From Pelagibacteraceae bacterium (GTDB lineage: Bacteria > Pseudomonadota > Alphaproteobacteria > HIMB59 > GCA-002718135), in the NCBI GenBank assembly GCA_002718135.1, contig PBDN01000015.1:1-50048 (forward strand): a DNA stretch of 50,048 nt. The letters run 5' to 3'. Position 1 is the first letter of the stretch, and every line of letters begins with the position of its first letter. The position numbers and the translations under genes are program-made. Shown piece by piece: positions 8,944 to 16,982 of the stretch. The notes beneath the pieces were generated by a model that was not told the DNA's origin, did not search any database, and worked only from the letters and a program-made list of their open reading frames with translations.

Positions 8944-10311
8944 ATGAGATATTTAAGCACCAGAAATAAAAATTTAAAGGAACCATTTACAAAAATTCTT
9001 TTTCAAGGATTATCAAATGATGGCGGTCTTTACTTGCCTGAGTCTTGGCCATTATTAGATGTTAAAAATCTAAAAAATAAGAGCTATGAAGAAGTAGCAT
9101 TTCTTATAATGAATCCTTTTGTTAATAAAGAAATATCAGAAGAAAATTTATATGAAATTATCAATACAACTTACAAAGACTTTTCTCATCCAAAAATTGC
9201 TCCTTTATTTAAAATTGATAATAATAAATATATATTAGAACTATTCTATGGCCCAACATTAGCATTTAAAGATTATGCTATGCAATTTTTAGGTAATCTT
9301 TTTTCATACACCATGAAAAAAAAAATTAATCAATTAACTATTTTAGGTGCGACATCTGGTGATACTGGTTCAGCCGCCATAAATGCTTTTAAAGGTAAAA
9401 AAAACATAAATGTTTTTATTCTTCATCCATACAACAAAGTTTCTGAAGTACAAAGAAAACAAATGACCACTATTTTAGATAAAAATATTTATAACTTGGC
9501 TATAAAAGGTAACTTTGATGATTGCCAAAAAATAGTTAAAGAACTATTTTTAGATAAAGATATTCAATATAAAACTTCTTTAACTGCTATTAATTCAATT
9601 AATTGGGCAAGACTTATGGCTCAAATTGTTTATTATTTTTGGGCCTATCTTCAATTAGATAAAAAAGAAGTTAACTTTATTGTTCCTTCTGGGAACTTTG
9701 GTAATGTTTTTTCTGCTAAGGCTGCTAAAAAAATGGGGTTACCAATAAATAAATTACATATTGCAACTAATGCTAATGATTCATTAAATCAAATAATTAA
9801 ATTTGGTCAAATGAAACTAAAAGAAGTAAAGCAAACACATAGTCCTAGTATGGATATTCAAATTTCTAGCAATTTTGAACGCCAAATATTTGAATCTCTT
9901 AATCAAGATAGTGTAAAAGTCGTAAAAATTATGAAGGAATATTTACATAAAGGTGAATATAAATTTGAAAAATCTATACTTTCAAATTTACAATCAATTT
10001 ATAAATCAACTGCTGTTTCTAATTCCAATACTATTGAGACTATTAGTTACTTTAAAAAAAATTATAATTATTTATCTGATCCACATACTGCTACAGGATT
10101 ATCAATTTTAAGAGAAATTGAATCAGATCAGCCATACATTAGTTTAGCTTGTGCTCATCCTGCAAAATTTAGTGATGCTGTTGAAGAAGCTACTGGAAAC
10201 AAACCATTAGCTCCTAAAGAATTAGAAAATATCTTTGATAAAGAGGAAAAGATGACTATATTAGAAAGTAAATCAGAAGAAGTAAAATCACACATACTAG
10301 AAAATATCTAA
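8944..10311 (+). CDS. thrC: Threonine synthase
   Basis: PLP enzyme that converts O-phosphohomoserine to threonine. The N-terminal MRYLSTRN, the PLP-lysine region TLAFKDYAMQFLGN near residue 105, GATSGDTGSAA near 137 and VPSGNFGNVFSA near 250 are diagnostic. The length of 455 residues fits the long (class II, fungal/proteobacterial) form. It is followed after 4 bases by an M16 peptidase, a pairing common in alphaproteobacteria. The substrate-producing homoserine kinase (thrB) is present about 21 kb away on the other strand. Confidence 0.95.
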   Translation: MRYLSTRNKNLKEPFTKILFQGLSNDGGLYLPESWPLLDVKNLKNKSYEEVAFLIMNPFVNKEISEENLYEIINTTYKDFSHPKIAPLFKIDNNKYILELFYGPTLAFKDYAMQFLGNLFSYTMKKKINQLTILGATSGDTGSAAINAFKGKKNINVFILHPYNKVSEVQRKQMTTILDKNIYNLAIKGNFDDCQKIVKELFLDKDIQYKTSLTAINSINWARLMAQIVYYFWAYLQLDKKEVNFIVPSGNFGNVFSAKAAKKMGLPINKLHIATNANDSLNQIIKFGQMKLKEVKQTHSPSMDIQISSNFERQIFESLNQDSVKVVKIMKEYLHKGEYKFEKSILSNLQSIYKSTAVSNSNTIETISYFKKNYNYLSDPHTATGLSILREIESDQPYISLACAHPAKFSDAVEEATGNKPLAPKELENIFDKEEKMTILESKSEEVKSHILENI

Positions 10312-10315
10312 ATAT

Positions 10316-11572
10316 ATGACAAAAATTTCAACACTTGATAATGGACTTAGAGTTGTAACCCAAAATATGCCTGGTCTTGAAACTATAGCAATGGGTGTAT
10401 GGAACAATGTGGGGGGTAGGGATGAGCAAGAAAATGTAAATGGAGTTGCTCATTTTTTAGAACATATGGCTTTTAAGGGCACAAAAACTAAAACATCTAA
10501 ACAAATTGCTGAAGCAATTGAAAATGTTGGCGGTGATATTAATGCTTACACTTCTACTGAGACAACAGCGTATCATGTTCGACTTATTGCCGAAGATCTG
10601 CAAGTTGGCGTTGATATTTTGACTGATATTTTACAAAATTCAATTTTTTCAAAAGAAGAATTAGAAGTTGAAAGAGGAGTAATACTTCAAGAAATAGGAA
10701 GAACTATGGATTCACCAGATTCTAAACTTTTTGATAAATTTCAAGAAACAGCTTTTCCAGATCAGCCTATAGGAAGATCACTATTAGGACCAAAAAATAT
10801 TATTAAAAATATTTCAAGAGATGAAATAAAAAATTTCATGACCTCCAACTACAATCCAAAGAAAATGATAGTAAGTGCAGCTGGAAAAATAAACCATGAA
10901 GAGTTTGTTGATAGAATAATTAAATCATGTACTAATTTGCCCAAGGGAACAGTAGAAAATAGATTTAAATCAAATTATAAAGGTGGAGAATATCGAGAAG
11001 AAAAAGATCTAGAACAGATACATCTTATAGCATCTTTTGAAGGTACAGATTTTTATCATGAGGATTACTATTCATTACTTGTTTATAATTCTATTTTAGG
11101 TGAAGGTATGTCGTCAAAACTATTTCAAGAAATTAGAGAAAAAAGAGGTCTGGTATATACAATTTCTTCTTTTATGTTCCCTTTTACTGATACAGGTCTA
11201 TTTGGTGTATATTGTGGTACAGGAGAAAATCAAATTAAAGAATTATTGCCTGTTTTATGTGATCAATTAAATGATAGCCCTAATTCAATTTCTCTTGAAG
11301 AAATAAATAAAGGTAAAGCCCAGTTAAAAGCGGGTCTATTAATGTCTAGAGAGAGAGCGGCTAATCGCTGTAGAAAAGCTGCTTATCAATTGCTTTACCA
11401 TAATCGAATTATTGAGTCAGACGAAATAATTAAAAAAATTGATAATGTTACTAAAGAAACTATTCAAAGAATAGCAAAAAAAACACTTAGTACTAATATG
11501 ACTGTTTCAAGTATTGGACCAATTGGAAAACTTGAAACGATAGAAAAAATTCAATCTAGATTAAATTATTAA
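10316..11572 (+). CDS. M16 zinc peptidase (processing-peptidase-like)
   Basis: A 418-residue M16 peptidase resembling the beta subunit of mitochondrial processing peptidase. The inverted zinc motif HFLEH lies at about residues 46-50 (AHFLEHMAFKG), and the third ligand lies in VERGVILQEIG near residue 120. The C-terminal half contains the second M16 domain with REKRGLVYTISS near 280. It has no clear signal peptide. In alphaproteobacteria this gene routinely follows thrC; substrates are mostly unknown. The stop is 2 bases from the stop of a small reverse-strand gene. Confidence 0.93.
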   Translation: MTKISTLDNGLRVVTQNMPGLETIAMGVWNNVGGRDEQENVNGVAHFLEHMAFKGTKTKTSKQIAEAIENVGGDINAYTSTETTAYHVRLIAEDLQVGVDILTDILQNSIFSKEELEVERGVILQEIGRTMDSPDSKLFDKFQETAFPDQPIGRSLLGPKNIIKNISRDEIKNFMTSNYNPKKMIVSAAGKINHEEFVDRIIKSCTNLPKGTVENRFKSNYKGGEYREEKDLEQIHLIASFEGTDFYHEDYYSLLVYNSILGEGMSSKLFQEIREKRGLVYTISSFMFPFTDTGLFGVYCGTGENQIKELLPVLCDQLNDSPNSISLEEINKGKAQLKAGLLMSRERAANRCRKAAYQLLYHNRIIESDEIIKKIDNVTKETIQRIAKKTLSTNMTVSSIGPIGKLETIEKIQSRLNY

Positions 11573-11573
11573 T

Positions 11574-11672
11574 TTATTTAATTGATAAAATTGTCCAAAA
11601 TACAGAAAGACCAATAAAAATTAAAAAAGCGAGGATTAAAAAAATAATAATTTCTTTTAAAGGAAACTTCAT
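11574..11672 (-). CDS. Very small single-helix membrane protein, 32 residues
   Basis: On the reverse strand an ATG at 11672 opens a 32-codon frame: a short N-terminus with lysines (MKFPLKE), one helix of about 21 hydrophobic residues (IIIFLILAFLIFIGLSVFWTI), and a final lysine. It begins 13 bases after the stop of the DUF6494-like gene on the same strand, so the two could be one transcript. Function unknown. The lysine-then-helix pattern and tight spacing support it, while the absence of a clear ribosome binding site counts against it. Confidence 0.45.
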   Translation of the reverse strand: MKFPLKEIIIFLILAFLIFIGLSVFWTILSIK

Positions 11673-11685
11673 TTTACCATTTATA

Positions 11686-11895
11686 TTATTTAATTTTAAT
11701 TTTATCAGAAATAATATTTTCAACCTTAAGTTTACTAATAGTCATTTTCATTTCAATGTTCAAATTAGAACCTAGTTTCAGTTTACCTGCATTATAACTA
11801 TTCAAAATACTTTTCTCGAGATTTTTTTGAGATGCAATGCCCATTTTCTTTAAAAATTTTCTTATTTCCATATTTAAATGATCTTCATTAATCAT
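11686..11895 (-). CDS. DUF6494-like small protein
   Basis: A 69-residue soluble protein with INEDHLNMEIRKFLKKMGI at the N-terminus followed by SQKNLEKSI and a C-terminal strand-rich part. This matches my memory of the DUF6494 family (pattern NEDxxNMxIRKFLKxVGVTSQxxIE), small proteins of unknown function in proteobacteria. It is followed by a 32-residue membrane protein on the same strand. No function is known, and the family name should be confirmed by a profile search. Confidence 0.72.
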   Translation of the reverse strand: MINEDHLNMEIRKFLKKMGIASQKNLEKSILNSYNAGKLKLGSNLNIEMKMTISKLKVENIISDKIKIK

Positions 11896-11980
11896 ACTTT
11901 TTCAGTATTAGAAACTTAATAAATATGCAAGGTTTCATTTTAAAAATTCATTAATTTTTATAGAGAATATATCTTTATTA

Positions 11981-12445
11981 ATGTATATTTTTTTGATGAA
12001 TATATTATCTTTTAAGTCTAAATTAGGATGGATAACAATTAATGAAAAAAATGAAAAAATATTTTCAATTAAATTTGGAAAATCATTAAAAAACAACAAA
12101 AATAAAATATTATTGGCAACAAAAAAAGAAATTGAAAATTTTATTAATAGAAAATTAAAAAAATTTACTATTAATTTAATGATAATTGGAACTCCTACAC
12201 AAAAAAAAATTTGGTCACAAATTCAAAAAATACCTTATGGAAAAACAAAAACATATGGTGAAATTGCTATAAAGTCTAATACATCTCCTAGATATGTAGG
12301 AAAAATATGCGGTCAAAATAAAAATTTAATTGTCATTCCTTGCCATCGTGTTATTAAAAAAGATGGCTCAATAGGTGGATATTCAGGAATGGGTGGAATT
12401 AATTTAAAAAAAAAATTATTAAAAATAGAAAAATATAATGACTAA
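11981..12445 (+). CDS. ogt: Methylated-DNA--protein-cysteine methyltransferase
   Basis: Suicide DNA-repair protein that takes the alkyl group from O6-alkylguanine onto its own cysteine. The acceptor motif IPCHRVI lies at about residues 118-124, preceded by the helix-turn-helix region IPYGKTKTYGEIA and followed by GGYSGMGG. The 154-residue length is normal for Ogt. An alternative ATG lies at 11996. The end overlaps the next gene by 8 bases. Codon usage is very lysine/asparagine rich, as in neighbouring genes. Confidence 0.92.
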   Translation: MYIFLMNILSFKSKLGWITINEKNEKIFSIKFGKSLKNNKNKILLATKKEIENFINRKLKKFTINLMIIGTPTQKKIWSQIQKIPYGKTKTYGEIAIKSNTSPRYVGKICGQNKNLIVIPCHRVIKKDGSIGGYSGMGGINLKKKLLKIEKYND

Positions 12446-13163
12446 AAATATAATCATTTTGCAACATATTGCTGTTGAAACTCCAGGATATATTTTAGAT
12501 TTAATGAAAAGGGATAACTATAATTTAACCACTATAGAATTGGATGAAGGAGAAAAAATTCCTAATAATATTAATCAATTTGATGCAATGTTAAGCATGG
12601 GCGGCCCAATGGATACTTGGATGGAAGAATCTCATCCGTGGCTTATTGAAGAAAAAAAAACAATTAAAGAATTTGTCATAAATTTAAAAAAACCTTTTTT
12701 AGGTTTTTGCCTAGGATGTCAATTGCTTGGAGAAGTTGTTGGAGGAAAGGTAGTTAAATCTAATCCTCCTGAAATTGGTATTTTAGATGTTAACATGTTG
12801 CAAAATTATGAAAAAGACGAAATTTTTAAGGAATTTCCTTCAAGAATAAAAGCATTACAGTGGCATAGTTATGAAGTTCAAGATTTAGAAAAAAATTGTG
12901 ATGTATCAATTCTTGCTTCTTCATTAACGACTAAATATCAGATTTTTAAATATCAAAATCATGCATATGGAATACAATTTCATATAGAAATTAAAGAAGA
13001 TACAGTAAATAAATGGGGATGTGTAAGAGAGTACAAAACAGCTCTTGAAGAAAGTTTAGGCAAGGATGCTTTGGATCAGTTTGATACAAAAGCTAAAGAT
13101 AATATAAAGAATTTTAATAATAGTGCAGAGATCCTATACAAGAATTTTTCTAAAATAATCTAA
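12438..13163 (+). CDS. Class I glutamine amidotransferase-like protein
   Basis: A stand-alone GATase1 domain of 241 residues. The nucleophile elbow is GFCLGCQLLGE around residue 90, and the catalytic His-Glu pair is in GIQFHIEI around residue 180. The N-terminal MGGPMDTW matches GMP-synthase-like amidotransferases. Such enzymes release ammonia from glutamine for a partner, but no synthase domain is attached and the acceptor is unknown; relatives include gamma-glutamyl-conjugate hydrolases. The start overlaps the end of ogt by 8 bases, and the end overlaps the Rieske gene's stop by 4 on the other strand. Confidence 0.87.
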   Translation: MTKNIIILQHIAVETPGYILDLMKRDNYNLTTIELDEGEKIPNNINQFDAMLSMGGPMDTWMEESHPWLIEEKKTIKEFVINLKKPFLGFCLGCQLLGEVVGGKVVKSNPPEIGILDVNMLQNYEKDEIFKEFPSRIKALQWHSYEVQDLEKNCDVSILASSLTTKYQIFKYQNHAYGIQFHIEIKEDTVNKWGCVREYKTALEESLGKDALDQFDTKAKDNIKNFNNSAEILYKNFSKII

Positions 13164-13471
13164 TCTATTTCAATGTAGACTTTATTATCTTCAATTTTGA
13201 CAGAATATGTTTTCAAGTCTTCACAAGGGGGATCTTGAATTACTTTACCAGTTTTGATATCAAAAATCCCTTGATGCATTGGACATTCTATCTCATTATC
13301 TATTACTAACCCATCTTCAAGATGTACTTCTTCGTGCGTACAATAACCATCAGTTGCGAAAAAACCTTCTTTTATGTTGTAAATACAATAAGTTTTATTT
13401 TCATAATCAAAGCGTTTAAGATCTTCAAAATCTACCTCATCTTTTTCACATACATATATCCATTTGCTCAT
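13160..13471 (-). CDS. Rieske [2Fe-2S] ferredoxin, MocE-like
   Basis: A 103-residue soluble Rieske protein with the two cluster motifs CTHEEVHLEDG (residues ~43-53) and CPMHQGIFD (~62-70), the pattern of MocE/biphenyl-type ferredoxins that pass electrons to oxygenases. It is transcribed divergently from a membrane desaturase 66 bases away. In rhizopine catabolism MocE is the ferredoxin partner of the desaturase-like oxygenase MocD, so the two genes here may form such a pair (inference). No reductase gene is adjacent. Confidence 0.87.
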   Translation of the reverse strand: MSKWIYVCEKDEVDFEDLKRFDYENKTYCIYNIKEGFFATDGYCTHEEVHLEDGLVIDNEIECPMHQGIFDIKTGKVIQDPPCEDLKTYSVKIEDNKVYIEID

Positions 13472-13537
13472 ATTTTTTGATAATTTTTATTTAAATATCT
13501 TATTAAATTATTATAACAAAATAAATAATAATTATTT

Positions 13538-14551
13538 ATGGTTAATCAAGAAAATAAAAAAATTGGAATAAATAATACTTCAAGTGAATGGTTCAAACCA
13601 AAAATTGATAGAAAAATTTTAAAAGAATTATCAAAAAGAAATGATTTAGAAGGTTGGAAGCATATAATTATTTTTTTTACTTCTTTAATATTATTAGGAT
13701 TATTATCTATACATTATTGGGGCTCTATTTGGTTTTTAATTCCATATTTTGCATATTGTACTTTATGGGGAGGTGCCGATGCAATTTGGCATGAATGTGG
13801 TCATCGTACAGCATTTAAGACTAGGAAATTGAATGATTTTTTTTATTTTATTGCTAGTTTTATGAACAATTTTGAACCAGTAAGGTGGAGATGGAGTCAT
13901 TCATTGCATCATAGTTATACTGCTTCAATTGATCCGCATGATTTTGAAGTGGACGAGAGTATTTTTTCAAGACCTAATTTGTTTACATTTTTAATAAGAT
14001 TTATACCAGGTTATTATTTTTTAATTCTATACAAATCACTTCACTTGGAAATAGTTAAACATGCACTTGGAATAGAAACTAGAGTAATGAAAGAATGTAT
14101 ACCAAAAGAAAAAAAATCTAATTGCGTTTTAAGCTCAAGAATATTTTTATTTTTGTGGTTATCAATAATAATTTTTTCTATTATCATAAAATCATTTCTT
14201 CCAATTTTTCTATTTTTAATACCTAAGTTTTTTATATCTCTAAATATATTGTGGGGTTTAACACAACATATGGGCTTAAAAGAAGATACTAAAGATCATA
14301 GGGAATCAACCAGGTCAGTTAGATTAAACCCTATATTTAGTTTTATTTATTGGAAAATGGAATATCATATTGAGCATCATATGTTCCCAATGGTGCCATC
14401 ATATAATTTACCAAAATTGAATGAGGTAATAAAAGATCAATTACCTAATCCACAAAGTTTATATGAAGCTTATAAAGAAATTATCCCAGCTATTATTAAA
14501 AAATCTAAAAATCCAGATTATTTTATTAAAGTAAAAATTCCTAATAATTAA
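13538..14551 (+). CDS. Membrane fatty-acid-desaturase-family oxygenase, MocD-like
   Basis: A 337-residue membrane di-iron protein. The three histidine boxes are WHECGHRTAF (~residue 86), HSLHHSYT (~122) and HIEHHMFP (~285), the complete set for the family. Hydrophobic helices lie around residues 44-80, 150-170 and 190-235. It could desaturate acyl chains or hydroxylate/demethylate a small molecule; the divergent Rieske ferredoxin next door favours an oxygenase that receives electrons from it. Substrate unknown. Confidence 0.85.
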   Translation: MVNQENKKIGINNTSSEWFKPKIDRKILKELSKRNDLEGWKHIIIFFTSLILLGLLSIHYWGSIWFLIPYFAYCTLWGGADAIWHECGHRTAFKTRKLNDFFYFIASFMNNFEPVRWRWSHSLHHSYTASIDPHDFEVDESIFSRPNLFTFLIRFIPGYYFLILYKSLHLEIVKHALGIETRVMKECIPKEKKSNCVLSSRIFLFLWLSIIIFSIIIKSFLPIFLFLIPKFFISLNILWGLTQHMGLKEDTKDHRESTRSVRLNPIFSFIYWKMEYHIEHHMFPMVPSYNLPKLNEVIKDQLPNPQSLYEAYKEIIPAIIKKSKNPDYFIKVKIPNN

Positions 14552-14587
14552 TAAATGCAATTATTTATGTTATAAAATTGAATAATA

Positions 14588-14617
14588 TTGACATAATAAA
14601 AAGTATTAGTTTAATTA
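14588..14617 (+). promoter_or_regulatory. Possible sigma-70 promoter for the aldehyde dehydrogenase gene
   Basis: TTGACA at 14588-14593 is a consensus -35 box; 17-18 bases later TTAATT/TAATTA (14611-14617) is a weak -10 candidate. It lies about 33 bases before the TTG start. AT-rich DNA makes the -10 part uncertain. Confidence 0.35.
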
Positions 14618-14637
14618 TAATTTGATTATCTAGCTTT

Positions 14638-14643
14638 AAGGAG
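14638..14643 (+). promoter_or_regulatory. Ribosome binding site fixing a TTG start
   Basis: AAGGAG lies at 14638-14643, six bases before the TTG at 14650. No ATG is near, so this Shine-Dalgarno sequence supports TTG initiation for the aldehyde dehydrogenase. Confidence 0.6.
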
Positions 14644-14649
14644 AAAACT

Positions 14650-16086
14650 TTGGAAGTCAGAAACTATATCAATGGAAAGTTTGTAAATTCTATATCAAAA
14701 AAAAATATTCCAGTTATAAATCCTGCAAATCAAAATATTGTTGGTTATATAGATGAAGCTTTAGATGAAGAAATTGAATTAGCTTTTTACTCAGCTAAGA
14801 AGGCGTTCAATAAAAGAATACTTCAGGATATGGATGCTTCAATCAAATCAAAAAAAATGAGATCCATAGCAGCAAAATTAAGAGACTATAAAAAAAGAGG
14901 TGCTTTAATTTTAAGTCAAGAAAATGGAAAAACTATTGAACAGTGTGAAGGAGAGTTTGATGGAGCGGCTAATACATTTGACTATTATGCAGGTTTAACT
15001 GATAAAATTGAAAATAAACTAATACCATCAGGTACAGATACATTTAATTATATTGTTCTTGAGCCATTCGGTGTAAGTTTACAAATAGTTCCTTGGAACT
15101 ATCCAATATCACTTTTTGCTAGATCAGTTGCTGTGAGTTTAGTTGTAGGAAATACAATTGTAATAAAGCCACCTGAGTTATGTCCTATTTCTTCTAATAT
15201 TTTTGGAGAAATTTTTAATGAAGTTGAGTTACCAAAAGGAATTTTAAATATAGTTCATGGTTATGGTGAAAAAACTGGAAAAAAATTAGTAGATCATAAT
15301 GCAGTAGATCAAGTTGTATTTACAGGCTCCCCTGAAGTTGCATCAGAAATATTAAAAAGAACAGCTGACAGAATAATACCCTGTCATCTTGAATTGGGTG
15401 GTAAATCTGCTGCAATTATTTATCCAGATGCCAACATAGATAATGCTGTTGACAGCACAATTAAAGGAATTTTTAAACCAAATGCTGGTCAAATTTGTGT
15501 TGCAATGTCGAGAGTCATTATACATCCTAAAATAAAAGATGAATATATGACAAAGTTATATGAAAAAACTAAAAATCTAAAAATTGGAGCCGGAAGTGAT
15601 AATGCTTCTGATGTAACCCCTTTAATTTCCAGTGAGCAATTGCAACGGGTTTCTAATTATTGTCAATCAGGAGTACAATCTGGGGCTGAACTAGTTATTG
15701 GAGGTTCAAAACATCTTCAAGAAATGGGAAATTATTATAAACCTACCATATTTGATAATGTTGATCCAAAAGCTACTATTGCTAAAGAAGAAATTTTTGG
15801 ACCTGTAACAAGTATATTTAATTTTGAAACAGATGAAGAGGCAATTAAAATAGCTAATTCAACGGATTATGGACTTGCGTCGGGAGTTTTTACAGCAGAT
15901 GATACAAAAGCTAAATGGACAGCTGATAGAATGGAAGCTGGTATAGTATGGCATAATGATTGGTTCGTTGATGGGGTCAATTTACCCGGAGGGGGATATA
16001 AGAAATCAGGTTATGGTCGAGATGGAGGAATAGATAGTTTATATAGTTATGGTCAAACTAAACGTATAAGTAAAAGAATAAATTAA
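14650..16086 (+). CDS. NAD(P)-dependent aldehyde dehydrogenase
   Basis: A 478-residue ALDH-superfamily enzyme that oxidises an aldehyde to the acid. Seen are the oxyanion asparagine in PWNYPIS (~residue 150), FTGSPEVA of the cofactor fold (~225), general-base glutamate in ELGGKSA (~250), catalytic cysteine in GQICVAMSR (~284) and EEIFGPV near 380. The length is standard. Start TTG has a good AAGGAG before it. The PanB-like gene follows after 7 bases, so the pair is probably one operon and may act on consecutive intermediates. The substrate cannot be assigned; sugar-derived or betaine-type aldehydes are possible. Confidence 0.92.
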   Translation: MEVRNYINGKFVNSISKKNIPVINPANQNIVGYIDEALDEEIELAFYSAKKAFNKRILQDMDASIKSKKMRSIAAKLRDYKKRGALILSQENGKTIEQCEGEFDGAANTFDYYAGLTDKIENKLIPSGTDTFNYIVLEPFGVSLQIVPWNYPISLFARSVAVSLVVGNTIVIKPPELCPISSNIFGEIFNEVELPKGILNIVHGYGEKTGKKLVDHNAVDQVVFTGSPEVASEILKRTADRIIPCHLELGGKSAAIIYPDANIDNAVDSTIKGIFKPNAGQICVAMSRVIIHPKIKDEYMTKLYEKTKNLKIGAGSDNASDVTPLISSEQLQRVSNYCQSGVQSGAELVIGGSKHLQEMGNYYKPTIFDNVDPKATIAKEEIFGPVTSIFNFETDEEAIKIANSTDYGLASGVFTADDTKAKWTADRMEAGIVWHNDWFVDGVNLPGGGYKKSGYGRDGGIDSLYSYGQTKRISKRIN

Positions 16087-16093
16087 TTATTTT

Positions 16094-16879
16094 ATGGTAC
16101 AAAAATTAACAGTTAAAGAAATTCTTCAATGTAAAGGAAATAAAAAATTAACAGAAGTATATACTCACAATCCATTAGAGGCTGAATCGTGTGAATTAGC
16201 TGAAATAGAAATGATAGTATCATCAGAAAATAATGATATTCAAGGAATTAGAAGTGCAGCAAAAAACACCTTTTTAACTGTAGGGTTACAATATGGAAAA
16301 TATTTAAGTGAATTGGAAATACTTAAGAGATCTTTTTATCTTTACGAAAATGGAGCTGATGCTATTTATTGTCCACAAAGTTATAAATTTATTAAAGCTA
16401 TTGCAGACGAAGGCATTCCAGTAGTTGGTCATACTGGTTTTATACCCTACAAATCTACTTTTTATGGAGGATTTAAGGCTTATGGCAAAAATGCACATGA
16501 AGCAAAAAAAATTTATGAACAAACTTTAAAGCTAGAAGAAGCGGGAGCTTTTGCCGCAGAAATAGAAATAGTGCCTTATAAAGTTGCAGAGTATATCTCT
16601 AATAAAGTAGGAATATTTATGATTGGTATGGGTAGTGGTCAAGGATGTGATGCTCAATATTTGTTTTCAGAAGATGTCTTGGGTTATAATAAAGGTCATA
16701 TCCCTAGACATGCCAAGGTCTATACTGACTTATCTGGAGATTATAAAAATATTAAATCAAAATCAGTACTTGCTTTTAAAAAGTTTAAAGAAGATGTAAT
16801 TTCAATGCAATATCCAGAAAATAAGCATGATATTAATATTTCAAATGAGGAATATGAAAATTTTATTAAAAATAATTAG
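16094..16879 (+). CDS. Divergent PanB-like (ketopantoate hydroxymethyltransferase family) enzyme
   Basis: A 261-residue TIM-barrel protein of the KPHMT/PEP-mutase superfamily. The second half is clearly PanB-like: IPVVGHTGFIP (~residue 112), YGGFKAYG, the position of the catalytic glutamate in AEIEIVP (~155), MIGMGSGQGCDAQ (~177), GHIPRHAKVY and a YPENKHD ending. The first half has lost the three Mg ligands of E. coli PanB (D45, D84, E114): the matching segments read SSENNDI, LTVGLQYG and AIYCPQSY, and the stretch between the first two is shorter. True pantothenate synthesis is therefore unlikely, and no panC is adjacent. It sits between an ALDH and a sugar-type ABC importer, suggesting a catabolic lyase or aldolase role (inference). 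Confidence 0.75.
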   Translation: MVQKLTVKEILQCKGNKKLTEVYTHNPLEAESCELAEIEMIVSSENNDIQGIRSAAKNTFLTVGLQYGKYLSELEILKRSFYLYENGADAIYCPQSYKFIKAIADEGIPVVGHTGFIPYKSTFYGGFKAYGKNAHEAKKIYEQTLKLEEAGAFAAEIEIVPYKVAEYISNKVGIFMIGMGSGQGCDAQYLFSEDVLGYNKGHIPRHAKVYTDLSGDYKNIKSKSVLAFKKFKEDVISMQYPENKHDINISNEEYENFIKNN

Positions 16880-16919
16880 TTTTATTTAATATTAACTTTA
16901 ATATTTCTTAAAATTAAAT

Positions 16920-16949
16920 TTGACTTCCAAAGCGTTTTGGCTTTAATTA
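16920..16949 (+). promoter_or_regulatory. Promoter of the ABC importer operon
   Basis: TTGACT at 16920-16925 resembles a -35 box; 17-18 bases downstream is TTAATTA (16943-16949), a plausible -10. The spacer holds a palindrome at 16927-16940, a classic repressor position. The transcript would begin about 25 bases before the binding-protein ATG. Confidence 0.5.
16927..16940 (+). promoter_or_regulatory. LacI-family operator-like palindrome
   Basis: CCAAAGCGTTTTGG is an inverted repeat (CCAAA/TTTGG) with a central CG, the layout of LacI/GalR-family operators. It lies between the -35 and -10 boxes of the importer operon, so a bound repressor would block RNA polymerase. No LacI-type regulator gene is in the window. 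It stands out as a GC-rich patch in very AT-rich intergenic DNA. Confidence 0.55.
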
Positions 16950-16972
16950 AGTATATATTTGATTTTAATAAT

Positions 16973-16978
16973 AGGAGG
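16973..16978 (+). promoter_or_regulatory. Strong ribosome binding site of the binding-protein gene
   Basis: AGGAGG at 16973-16978, four bases before the ATG at 16983, is a full Shine-Dalgarno sequence. It decides for this ATG over an upstream in-frame TTG at 16959 and predicts strong translation. Confidence 0.7.
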
Positions 16979-16982
16979 AAAA

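Noticed and set aside
16959..16982. Upstream TTG start for the sugar-binding protein
   Set aside because: It would place residues before a complete signal peptide and ignore the AGGAGG directly before the ATG at 16983.
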